Source of the DNA: an uncultured Candidatus Melainabacteria bacterium
GTDB lineage: Bacteria; Cyanobacteriota; Vampirovibrionia; Gastranaerophilales; Gastranaerophilaceae
Assembly (NCBI GenBank): GCA_934777245.1
Contig: CAKVND010000032.1
Coordinates: 1-26,760 of the forward strand
Reading direction: 5' to 3'
Length of the DNA stretch: 26,760 bases
This document shows positions 14,901 to 22,373 of this stretch, piece after piece; position 1 is the first letter of the stretch; each line of letters begins with the position of its first letter. Made by a program: the position numbers and the translations under genes. The notes beneath the pieces are model-generated. The model worked only from the letters and a program-made list of their open reading frames with translations, searched no databases and was not told the origin of the DNA.

Positions 14901-15254
14901 TTATTTAGCAACTTTTACATTCATATAATCAATTGCATATTCTGTTTTTTCAGCACCTTGTTTAAAATTGATAGGAATTCTTGCTGTCCTTGTACAAGCT
15001 TTAACCGTCCAAATTTCACTCCAAGCATTATTATTTTTAGGTTTTGAAATTTCTGTATTAACAATTGCAAAGTCTTCACAGCCTTGTGCTGCAACTCTTA
15101 ATGAATAGTAATAAATTGGCATAATCATTGAAGATTGTAGTTGTGAATCAGTAATTGATTTACCTTTTACAGGAATTGTATTATCAAAGTTATAAGCAAA
15201 CACTGTTGTTGATAACATCAATAGTGATAAAACTAATAAATGAACTTTCTTCAT
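14901..15254 (-). CDS. Small secreted protein of unknown function
   Basis: I do not recognise this 117-residue protein. It has a clear signal peptide: a basic MKK start, a hydrophobic core (residues 5-18) and a likely cleavage site after VFA (20). The mature part of about 97 residues contains two cysteines (in GCEDFAIVNTEISK and VKACTRTARIPI), which could form one disulfide in the periplasm, and several aromatic residues. It reads like a small beta-rich domain. A good ribosome site (AAAGGAG) and a promoter of its own precede it. It also lies directly downstream of the AsmA-like gene with no terminator between, so read-through from there is possible. Confidence 0.82.
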   Translation of the reverse strand: MKKVHLLVLSLLMLSTTVFAYNFDNTIPVKGKSITDSQLQSSMIMPIYYYSLRVAAQGCEDFAIVNTEISKPKNNNAWSEIWTVKACTRTARIPINFKQGAEKTEYAIDYMNVKVAK

Positions 15255-15293
15255 TGAAAACTCCTTTCGCTATTCCTCTAAATATCTGGACTC

Positions 15294-15322
15294 ATATTAA
15301 CATAAAAATAAAACTGGTTCAA
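15294..15322 (-). promoter_or_regulatory. Promoter of the small secreted-protein gene
   Basis: On the minus strand TTGAAC (15322-15317) is followed after 17 bases by TAATAT (15299-15294). It lies between the AsmA-like gene and the small secreted-protein gene. Confidence 0.55.
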
Positions 15323-15344
15323 TATTTCATTAAACCCAGATTAC

Positions 15345-18300
15345 TTATTCTCTTTGTTCCTTATTAAACAAATGTTTTACTTTGTATTTAAGCGTTTGTT
15401 TTTCGGCTTCAAGAGCTTCGTGTTCTTGAACGGCTTGTTCAATTGTCTCAGCCTCACTGCCTTCAACAGGTTCAGGAATTGAGTTTACGTAATCAACTGC
15501 ATCCTGATATTGAGTTTCAGTTGCAAGCCACTTGAACGATTTAATAAGTGTTAATGGTTTTGCAGCGTCACCTCTTACTACAAGTTGAAATTTAGTTGCT
15601 GCATTATCCACATACTTATCAGAGAAGCTTGGAATAATTGCCATCTCATCTTCAGGAACCATTTCACAGAAAATAGAGAATGCTTTTGCAGTTACAACAT
15701 TCAAGCTAGCTGCACTATTAATCAAGTTAGCAGGGTTGATTGCACCTATTGGGCCAAGCAAATTTGAAACAAGTGATGCCATTCTTGCACGAACTTTCAT
15801 ATCAGCGTAGTTTCTCAAAATATCAAAATCGCCAAAAATATGTAAGCTTAAAATATTACCTAACGATGTAATTGGTTCAATATGACAAATACCATCACTA
15901 AAACTCAATTTACCATTCAAATCAGAGAAGTGAGTCGTATCAATCGTTGTAAGTCCGCTAATTACACCCCCTAAAGCAGTTTGGAAGAACTGAGATTCGC
16001 GGATGTTTTCTGCAATAATCAAGTTTTCCAATTTGCCGAATGGGCCAAATTGACCGTCTTTAACTGTAAAATTAACTTTACCTTTCAAGCTTTTCATTTG
16101 TTCTTCATAAGTTGCACCTTTTAAAGATAAATCTGTGCTGAAATTTGCAGTGCCTGAAAGTGTGTCTTTCATATTTGCACCGTCTAAAAGAGCTTGTTCA
16201 ACATCAATGCCCTGACCGTTTACGCGTATGTTCAAAAGGGTTGTAATCAAGTTCATTGAAATGTTGCCATTTACGCGACCTTTGAATACGTTTGTTCTCA
16301 AGTTTCTTAAGTAGAAAATATTTCTTGCTAAAGAAATTCTGCCTGTTGTGTTTCTTACATCAATGTTGCCTGTAATTATTCTTGCAAAATTGATTGAGCC
16401 GTTTCTAATAACTACAGGAATATCAGCGCTTGCGCTAGAAGCCGATGAAGCTGAACCAGTGTTTTGTGGAACGTATTTCATAGCTTTATCGCTAACGTTC
16501 ATCAATTTATCAATATTCATGTATCTTGAATTAACGTCAAGATTAAGAATATTCAAAATGTTTGAAGGAAGCAGACTAACTGTTCCTTGTGCTTGAATAT
16601 CAGAGCCGTTTAGAAGTAAATCTTGTATGTTAAAAATTGCTTCTTGTCCTTTGAATTTTAATTCAGCATTCCTTAGAGTTAATAACAATTCAGGAATTGA
16701 AAGATTTGTTACAGTAAATCCGCCTCTTAATCTTGGGTTTGATGTTTCACCAAACACAAACGCTCTACCTTTAACATCAAAATTAGATTGAGGGAATACG
16801 TGAATTTTACCGTTTAAAGCTTTTGGCATAGTAATTTTTAGAAGATTTATTCTATCTCCTGCAATCGTACCGTCTACGCCTAAAACTTCATTCAAGTGGA
16901 CAACTTCATCACCTTCTTCATCAACAGTTACACTTCTTATAAATAAACCTGTTTTCTTGATTTTAATTCTATTAGGTTTAAAATCAACAACAGTTTGCAA
17001 TGAAGTATTTGCACCGTTAATGTTTGAAAAATCAACAGGTGTAATAAAGTTTGTTTTGTCAGCTAAAGCTTGAGCAAAAAGAGTTTGTTTGTGTTTATCA
17101 CCGTCAAAATTTACTTTTACAGGAATTGTACCGTTTGAGTGAATATATGGTTTGAATTCGCGTCCGATAAGTTTAATTAAATCATCAGTATAAATGTTAC
17201 CATAAGTCGTAAAGCTCAATGATTTTAATTTATTATAATCAATTACACTACCGGCATAGTTCAATGTTGATTTGTCATTGAACAAAATTTTATTGTCGCC
17301 AATAGTTATATTATTATCTGCCAATTCCAAGTCAAATTTCGGGACAGCAATTCTTGATTTTGTTTGAAGAAGTAATAGAGCAAAATCACTGTTGTTAATT
17401 TTTCCGGCTAGAGCCTTGTTTTGCAAGAAAAATTCACCATTCAAGTTGTTATTTGTAACAACCATGTTTTTGTCTGAAATATTTAAGTTCGCAAGAGCGA
17501 ATTTAACGCCGGCAACAGCTTTCTTTAATTCACCTTTCAGACCTAAATCGAAAGACGCATCGCCTGATTTAAAATTGTATGTGCTTCTGATTTCTCTTGG
17601 CGCGAATGCGTTGAATAGAATAGGCAAAGGTATTTTCTTTGCGCTTACGTTAATATCTGCAACAGATTTTTTGTCTATTTTACCGTCAATCGTAATCGGT
17701 TGGTTACCGACGAAAAGACTTGAATTTCTTATATCAAGTATATTATCATCAAGTTTAATGTTCACATTAGCCTTAGAAATTACGTTACCAATATTTCTAA
17801 CGCTTAAACCGCCGTCTTTAACCAAAATTGAACCAGATGAAGTCAATTTTTTAAAGTTGGTTTTGATATAGCAATCAGTTTGCAATGCACCAGTAGCTTT
17901 AACTTGAGCCAATTCATTATAAATATGTAATGAATCCATAAACGCTTTTGATAAGATAATTAAATCATTAAACTTGATATCAGCGGTTTTGATACTCATA
18001 TCCATTTTAGGATTATGACCGTAGTTTACTTTACCCAAAAGTTGGATGTTTTGATTTTGCGCTGCATAGATATTTGTATCCAAATCTACATTTGAACCGA
18101 AAGTTTTAGTTCTAAAATAACTTTCAGGTAATTTAAGGTTACCAACTTTTAAACTAATATTATTAATATCAAAATGACCATAAGAAGTTAAATTATTGTT
18201 ATGATTTCTTATGCGCAATTTTGTATCAAGATTTGCTTTCAAATCGTAATTTCTGTACATTGTTACAGGGTTTACGAATGGAATTTCAATTCTTTCAGCA

Positions 18301-19037
18301 GGATCATCTTCTGAATCAAGAGAAGGCTCAACCGGCGGTAAAAATGTGTTTATATCAATATTTGCGGTGATATTTTTGTTTTCATCGCTAAATAATTCTG
18401 CGTAAGTTTTAACTTTTGCACTTTTACCGTTAAAATAACCTAAAACTAGTTGTTCGCCTTTTAAATCCAAATAATGCTTAGTTTTAAGGTCATTTACAAG
18501 AACTCGGTAGTTATTAAGCTTAACAGCAGGAACTTTTATTCTTATCCATGCAGGATTAAATTTAAAGCCTTCAGCTTCTGCTTGAACAGTTTGTCTGCCT
18601 TCTTCAAGTTTTTGTTCTTTTCCTGCATTTAACAAGTTTTCTACGAGTTTAACAACTTTGAAGTTTTCGTTGTTTATGATTTCTAAGTTTACAAATGGTT
18701 TTTCAACTTCAAGACAAGAAACTTTTACGGTTAGCAATAAGAGACTTGGAAGTGAAATTCTTGTTTTAACTTTATCTGCTGAAAATAAAACCGAATTATC
18801 AGGGAGTTTAACTGATATGTTTTCAGCTTTTATACCAGCTCCGAGAAGTGGAGTAGTTGTGATTTTAACGTTTTCAAAATTAACATTTAGTTTCGCTTGT
18901 TCTTTTGCTAGTTTTTGGATTTCCGGTGTGTACTGATTCAAATCTATTACATTTGGCAGTACAAAAAGAAATCCGGCATAGGCTAAAACAATTGCCCCTA
19001 GAACAGAAAAGCCTAAGTATTTAAGAAAATTTTTCAT
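15345..19037 (-). CDS. Very long AsmA-like protein (1230 residues)
   Basis: One membrane segment near the N-terminus (about residues 8-28, in KYLGFSVLGAIVLAYAGFLFV) is followed by about 1200 residues of repetitive beta-type sequence, an Ala/Ser-rich linker (GSASSASSASAD, mid-protein), an AsmA_2-like C-terminal region (KDGQFGPFGKLENLIIAENI, then DFDILRNYADMKVRARM) and a charged, coiled-coil-like tail. This is the layout of AsmA/YhdP/TamB relatives, which are anchored in the inner membrane and span the periplasm as grooves for phospholipid transport to the outer membrane. That role is inferred. An upstream in-frame TTG (19061) was rejected in favour of ATG 19037, which has an AAGGGGAA site eight bases before it. 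It is related to the 1086-residue protein at 22374. Confidence 0.85.
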   Translation of the reverse strand: MKNFLKYLGFSVLGAIVLAYAGFLFVLPNVIDLNQYTPEIQKLAKEQAKLNVNFENVKITTTPLLGAGIKAENISVKLPDNSVLFSADKVKTRISLPSLLLLTVKVSCLEVEKPFVNLEIINNENFKVVKLVENLLNAGKEQKLEEGRQTVQAEAEGFKFNPAWIRIKVPAVKLNNYRVLVNDLKTKHYLDLKGEQLVLGYFNGKSAKVKTYAELFSDENKNITANIDINTFLPPVEPSLDSEDDPAERIEIPFVNPVTMYRNYDLKANLDTKLRIRNHNNNLTSYGHFDINNISLKVGNLKLPESYFRTKTFGSNVDLDTNIYAAQNQNIQLLGKVNYGHNPKMDMSIKTADIKFNDLIILSKAFMDSLHIYNELAQVKATGALQTDCYIKTNFKKLTSSGSILVKDGGLSVRNIGNVISKANVNIKLDDNILDIRNSSLFVGNQPITIDGKIDKKSVADINVSAKKIPLPILFNAFAPREIRSTYNFKSGDASFDLGLKGELKKAVAGVKFALANLNISDKNMVVTNNNLNGEFFLQNKALAGKINNSDFALLLLQTKSRIAVPKFDLELADNNITIGDNKILFNDKSTLNYAGSVIDYNKLKSLSFTTYGNIYTDDLIKLIGREFKPYIHSNGTIPVKVNFDGDKHKQTLFAQALADKTNFITPVDFSNINGANTSLQTVVDFKPNRIKIKKTGLFIRSVTVDEEGDEVVHLNEVLGVDGTIAGDRINLLKITMPKALNGKIHVFPQSNFDVKGRAFVFGETSNPRLRGGFTVTNLSIPELLLTLRNAELKFKGQEAIFNIQDLLLNGSDIQAQGTVSLLPSNILNILNLDVNSRYMNIDKLMNVSDKAMKYVPQNTGSASSASSASADIPVVIRNGSINFARIITGNIDVRNTTGRISLARNIFYLRNLRTNVFKGRVNGNISMNLITTLLNIRVNGQGIDVEQALLDGANMKDTLSGTANFSTDLSLKGATYEEQMKSLKGKVNFTVKDGQFGPFGKLENLIIAENIRESQFFQTALGGVISGLTTIDTTHFSDLNGKLSFSDGICHIEPITSLGNILSLHIFGDFDILRNYADMKVRARMASLVSNLLGPIGAINPANLINSAASLNVVTAKAFSIFCEMVPEDEMAIIPSFSDKYVDNAATKFQLVVRGDAAKPLTLIKSFKWLATETQYQDAVDYVNSIPEPVEGSEAETIEQAVQEHEALEAEKQTLKYKVKHLFNKEQRE

Positions 19038-19060
19038 ACACAATTCCCCTTTACTACTCA

Positions 19061-19089
19061 ATTATAGAAAAAAGGAAAATGTGCGTCAA
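19061..19089 (-). promoter_or_regulatory. Strong promoter of the long AsmA-like gene
   Basis: On the minus strand TTGACG (19089-19084), immediately after the ksgA stop codon, is followed after exactly 17 bases by TATAAT (19066-19061). This is one of the best sigma-70-type matches in the window. Confidence 0.75.
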
Positions 19090-19926
19090 TTAACATGACA
19101 AAAGCTTAGCAAGCTTTCCAAACTCTTGTATTGAAAGTTTTTCGCCACGAATATTTTCGTCTAAATTCATTTTTGAAATCGCTTCTGCAACTTTAACTTT
19201 GTCAAAACCGGAGCCAACCAAACAATTTTTCAAAGTTTTGCGTCGTTGAGAAAATGCTGCTTTTATTACGCGTCTAAAGAAAGAATAATCATCCAACTTT
19301 AATAATGGTTCTTTACGAACTTTTAGAGAAACTAGCGCAGAATTAACTTTTGGCGCTGGATAAAAAGATTTGCGCCCTACAAGTCTTATAATTTCGCAAT
19401 CCGCCCAAAATTGAGAAAGAATAGTTAAAAGACCGTATTGTTTTGATTGACTTTTTTCAGTCGCTACGATTCTTCTGGCAACTTCTTCTTGAACCATGAG
19501 AATAATATCTTTAATCTTATTACGATTTTTGTTATTCAAATCGTCAATTTCGCCTAAAAGATGGACAATAATTGGAGAAGTTATATAATACGGAATATTT
19601 GCAACAACTTTTACGTTATCTTCTGTTAAAGCCGAAATATCCGTCTTCAAAATGTCATTATGTATGATTTCTAAATTGTCGCAATCAAGTTTTTCAAGCT
19701 CTTTTATTGCCTCTTCATCCAATTCAATCGCGATAACTTTTTTAGCATGCTTTACTAATTGTTCTGTAACAAACCCGACACCGGGGCCGATTTCTAACAC
19801 AGTATCTTCTTTTGTAATTCCTGCAAAATCAATAATATCACCGATCACATCGGGATTAATTAGGAAGTTTTGACCTAATCTTTTTTTTGTTCTAAAAAAC
19901 TTTGCTCTTTGTAAATAATCCATCAT
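19090..19926 (-). CDS. ksgA: 16S rRNA dimethyladenosine transferase KsgA/RsmA
   Basis: The 278-residue enzyme dimethylates two adjacent adenines (A1518 and A1519 in E. coli numbering) in the 3' hairpin of 16S rRNA during small-subunit maturation. It shows RLGQNFLINPDVIGDI (16-31), the AdoMet motif VLEIGPGVGFVTEQL (43-57), IELDEEAI (67-74) and the catalytic-type motif NIPYYITSP (110-118), with a C-terminal helical domain containing FSQRRKTLKN. Two ATGs are adjacent (19926 and 19923). No Shine-Dalgarno sequence precedes them; an AT-rich TATTATAAAT stretch lies within 14 bases, so the leader may be very short. Its stop codon abuts the promoter of the AsmA-like gene. Confidence 0.96.
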   Translation of the reverse strand: MMDYLQRAKFFRTKKRLGQNFLINPDVIGDIIDFAGITKEDTVLEIGPGVGFVTEQLVKHAKKVIAIELDEEAIKELEKLDCDNLEIIHNDILKTDISALTEDNVKVVANIPYYITSPIIVHLLGEIDDLNNKNRNKIKDIILMVQEEVARRIVATEKSQSKQYGLLTILSQFWADCEIIRLVGRKSFYPAPKVNSALVSLKVRKEPLLKLDDYSFFRRVIKAAFSQRRKTLKNCLVGSGFDKVKVAEAISKMNLDENIRGEKLSIQEFGKLAKLLSC

Positions 19927-20028
19927 GGTATTTATAATAGTACAAACAGGGAAATGTTAAAATATCAATCTTGATTTAGAATAGAATTGTTGAAAGAAAT
20001 TCAACTATCATAAATCAAAATGTTTAAA

Positions 20029-20147
20029 GGTAATAAGGTAATAGGGGAATAAGTGATTTAAAATTTACCATTTATATATTGCATTAAATTATCGCATTTT
20101 TATTAAAAAATCTCTAAAACCTCTTATTCCCCTATTACCTTAATCCC
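20029..20147. repeat. Second inverted repeat of GGTAATAAG/GGGGAATAAG-like units
   Basis: The arms 20029-20053 and 20123-20147 are inverted copies; 17 bases (20037-20053 against 20123-20139) match perfectly and the outer 8 bases match with two changes. The loop of 69 bases is very AT-rich. The right side carries one more unit (to about 20156). Unit length and the shared AATAAG core resemble the element at 607-738. It fills most of the 269-base gap between the divergent ksgA and gshA genes; otherwise that gap shows only a TATAAT at 20174-20179. Confidence 0.85.
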
Positions 20148-20195
20148 TTATTCCCCTCCAAGAATCTTTCATATATAATAAAAAAGGAGAGTATC

Positions 20196-21455
20196 GTGAA
20201 TCAATGTAAAACAAAAACCGAAGAAAAATTAGAGTACAGCCAGTTATTGGACGAATTTATTTTAGGCTGTAAAACTTCCCGCAAAATCGGCATGGAATAT
20301 GAGCGTATTCCGCTTAATAAAATAACAAAAGAGGTTGTTTCTTATGGTGGCGATTATGGAGTTTGCGAATTGTTAAGAGAATTCGCAAAAAGCGATAACT
20401 GGGATTACATTTTAGATGATACAAATATTATCGGACTAAAAAAACTTCACGATACAATAACTTTAGAGCCTGGGTGTCAAATAGAATTAAGTATTGAACC
20501 GCAAGAATTTATCAGGGATTTGAAAAAGAAAATTGAAGAAATTGACTCAAACTTAATACCAATTTTAGAAATGTTCGGAATTGAACTTATCAACAAAGGT
20601 GTTTCACCGACTACTACTTATAAAAATATTAAAATTTTACCTAAACGCAGATATCATATTATGGCGAATTATTTATGGGGAATTCTATCTGACGTTATGA
20701 TGAGAGAAACCGCAGGGATTCAAGTTGGAATCGATTATTCTTCAGAAGAGGATGCGATGAGAAAATTCCGCGTCGCAAATCTTATGATGCCGTTTGCAAC
20801 TGCAATGTACGCTAATTCCAAAATAAGAGGCGGAGTTGATACAGGTTATAAATCTTTTAGAGCATTGGCTTGGTTAAATACAGACAACGAGCGTTGCGGA
20901 TTTGCTACAAAATTCCAAGACGGCATGTCATTTAAAGATTACGTTAATTTACTTTTGGACACTCCGATGATTTTTATTAATCGTGAAAATACACCTTTAA
21001 ACGTAAACGGACGCATGACATTCAAACAATTTATGGAAAAAGGATTTGAAGGTTTTAACGCTACCATTGAAGATTGGCAATTGCATTCAAATCTTTATTT
21101 TCCGGAAGTTCGACTTCGTAATTTTATTGAAATCAGAAACCACGATTGCGTTGGTGGCGGTTTAGAATACTCTATTCCTGCTTTGTATAAAGGAATCATG
21201 TACTCACCAGCAGCACTGGAAGAAGTTGAAAACTTACTCTGCAAATACTCATTTAATGAAATTAACGAACTTCGATATAATGTTGCTCGATACGCAACAT
21301 CAGCAAAGATAAGAAAACATCCGATTGCAAATATCTGCAAAGAACTTGCCGAAATTTCTTATTATTCATTAAAAACTCAACTTGAAGATGAAGAGAAGTT
21401 TTTAGAGCCGATAATGGAACTTTTAAAGAAAAACAAAATCCCTTGTGAAATATAA
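20196..21455 (+). CDS. gshA: Glutamate-cysteine ligase, GCS2 (plant/cyanobacterial) type
   Basis: The 419-residue enzyme makes gamma-glutamylcysteine from glutamate, cysteine and ATP, the first step to glutathione. It belongs to the GCS2 family: GMEYE (32-36), LEPGCQIELS (89-98), RETAGIQVGIDYSSEEDAMRKFRVANLMMP (169-198) and FPEVRLRNFIEIRNHD (near 305). The start codon is GTG 20196, decided by an AAGGAGA site five bases before it; the codons upstream do not extend the domain. No gshB is in the window, so whether glutathione or only gamma-glutamylcysteine is made is open. A relative acting in ergothioneine synthesis (EgtA) is the main alternative. The next gene has its own promoter. Confidence 0.87.
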   Translation: MNQCKTKTEEKLEYSQLLDEFILGCKTSRKIGMEYERIPLNKITKEVVSYGGDYGVCELLREFAKSDNWDYILDDTNIIGLKKLHDTITLEPGCQIELSIEPQEFIRDLKKKIEEIDSNLIPILEMFGIELINKGVSPTTTYKNIKILPKRRYHIMANYLWGILSDVMMRETAGIQVGIDYSSEEDAMRKFRVANLMMPFATAMYANSKIRGGVDTGYKSFRALAWLNTDNERCGFATKFQDGMSFKDYVNLLLDTPMIFINRENTPLNVNGRMTFKQFMEKGFEGFNATIEDWQLHSNLYFPEVRLRNFIEIRNHDCVGGGLEYSIPALYKGIMYSPAALEEVENLLCKYSFNEINELRYNVARYATSAKIRKHPIANICKELAEISYYSLKTQLEDEEKFLEPIMELLKKNKIPCEI

Positions 21456-21462
21456 ATATTAG

Positions 21463-21492
21463 TTGACTTTTTACATTAAATCTTGTTACAAT
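21463..21492 (+). promoter_or_regulatory. Promoter of udp
   Basis: TTGACT (21463-21468) is followed after 18 bases by TACAAT (21487-21492), which also has a TG extension (21484-21485). Transcription would start near 21499, between this and the AAGGAG ribosome site at 21507-21512. Confidence 0.65.
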
Positions 21493-21518
21493 ATATTTTT
21501 CTAAGTAAGGAGATTTAT

Positions 21519-22277
21519 ATGAAATATTCAACAGACGGAACACAATACCACATTGGACTAAAAGAAGGTGATGTAGGAGAATATGTAATTTTACCGGGAG
21601 ATCCCAAAAGATGTGCCAAAATTGCTGCATATTTTGATAATGCAAAATTAATTGCCGACAGACGTGAATATACAACTTATACTGGATATTTAAACGGAGT
21701 TAAAGTTAGCGTAACTTCAACCGGTATTGGCGGTCCTTCTGCAGCAATAGCTTTAGAAGAATTAGTTAAAGTTGGTGCTAAAAAATTTATCAGAGTTGGC
21801 ACTTGCGGTGGCATGGATATTGATGTAAAAAGTGGCGATTTAGTAATCGCAACAGGAGCAATAAGAATGGAAGGTACTTCTAAAGAATATGCTCCAATTG
21901 AATTTCCGGCTGTAGCTGACTATGACATTGTAACTTCATTAATAAATGCTGCTAAAAAATTAAATCAGAACTATCACGTTGGTGTAGTAGAATGTAAAGA
22001 TTCTTTTTACGGACAACACAGCCCAGAAATCATGCCTGTAAACTATGAGCTTCAAAACAAATGGAATGCTTGGTTAAAATTGGGCTGTAAGGCATCTGAA
22101 ATGGAATCTGCAGCTTTGTTCATTGTTGCAAGCTATTTGAAAGTTAAAGTAGGTTCTATATTCCTTGTTGTTGCAAATCAAGAAAGAGAAAAACAAGGTT
22201 TAGAAAATCCTGTTGCTCATGATACAGATGCTGCTATTAAAACAGCTGTAGAAGCAATAAAAAGCTTAATAGACTAA
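21519..22277 (+). CDS. udp: Uridine phosphorylase (purine/uridine phosphorylase family)
   Basis: The 252-residue enzyme cleaves a nucleoside with phosphate to base plus ribose-1-phosphate for pyrimidine salvage. It belongs to the NP-I trimer/hexamer family: ILPGDPKRC near the N-terminus, [56 protein letters not shown] in the middle and [10 protein letters not shown] as the nucleoside-binding part. The combination [17 protein letters not shown] resembles E. coli uridine phosphorylase (GASLHFAPLEFPAVAD) rather than DeoD. An in-frame TTG at 21483 was rejected: ATG 21519 has an AAGGAG site six bases upstream and the expected family N-terminus, and the TTG overlaps the promoter. A terminator follows. 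Confidence 0.9.
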   Translation: MKYSTDGTQYHIGLKEGDVGEYVILPGDPKRCAKIAAYFDNAKLIADRREYTTYTGYLNGVKVSVTSTGIGGPSAAIALEELVKVGAKKFIRVGTCGGMDIDVKSGDLVIATGAIRMEGTSKEYAPIEFPAVADYDIVTSLINAAKKLNQNYHVGVVECKDSFYGQHSPEIMPVNYELQNKWNAWLKLGCKASEMESAALFIVASYLKVKVGSIFLVVANQEREKQGLENPVAHDTDAAIKTAVEAIKSLID

Positions 22278-22323
22278 ATATTATAATTAAAAAAACAATC
22301 TTTTATAACGATTTATACATAAT

Positions 22324-22356
22324 AAAACGATGTATGTTAACTATACATCGTTTTTT
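22324..22356. terminator. Rho-independent terminator between udp and the AsmA-like gene
   Basis: The stem CGATGTAT (22328-22335) / ATACATCG (22343-22350) is extended by flanking A and T tracts around a 7-base loop. The convergent arrangement and tracts on both sides let it work in both directions. Confidence 0.9.
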
Positions 22357-22373
22357 ATTAATATTTTATTAGA

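Noticed and set aside
17392..17871. Open frame of 159 codons on the plus strand inside the long AsmA-like gene
   Set aside because: It lies fully within a well-supported minus-strand gene, has no ribosome site or recognisable domain and low-complexity composition typical of the reverse frame.
20174..20179. TATAAT as promoter of gshA
   Set aside because: There is no acceptable -35 box (it would fall on the C-rich repeat arm) and the start site would fall on the ribosome-binding site; possible but not supported.
21262..21675. Open frame of 137 codons on the minus strand across the gshA-udp junction
   Set aside because: It overlaps the ends of two confident genes and the udp promoter and shows no recognisable features.
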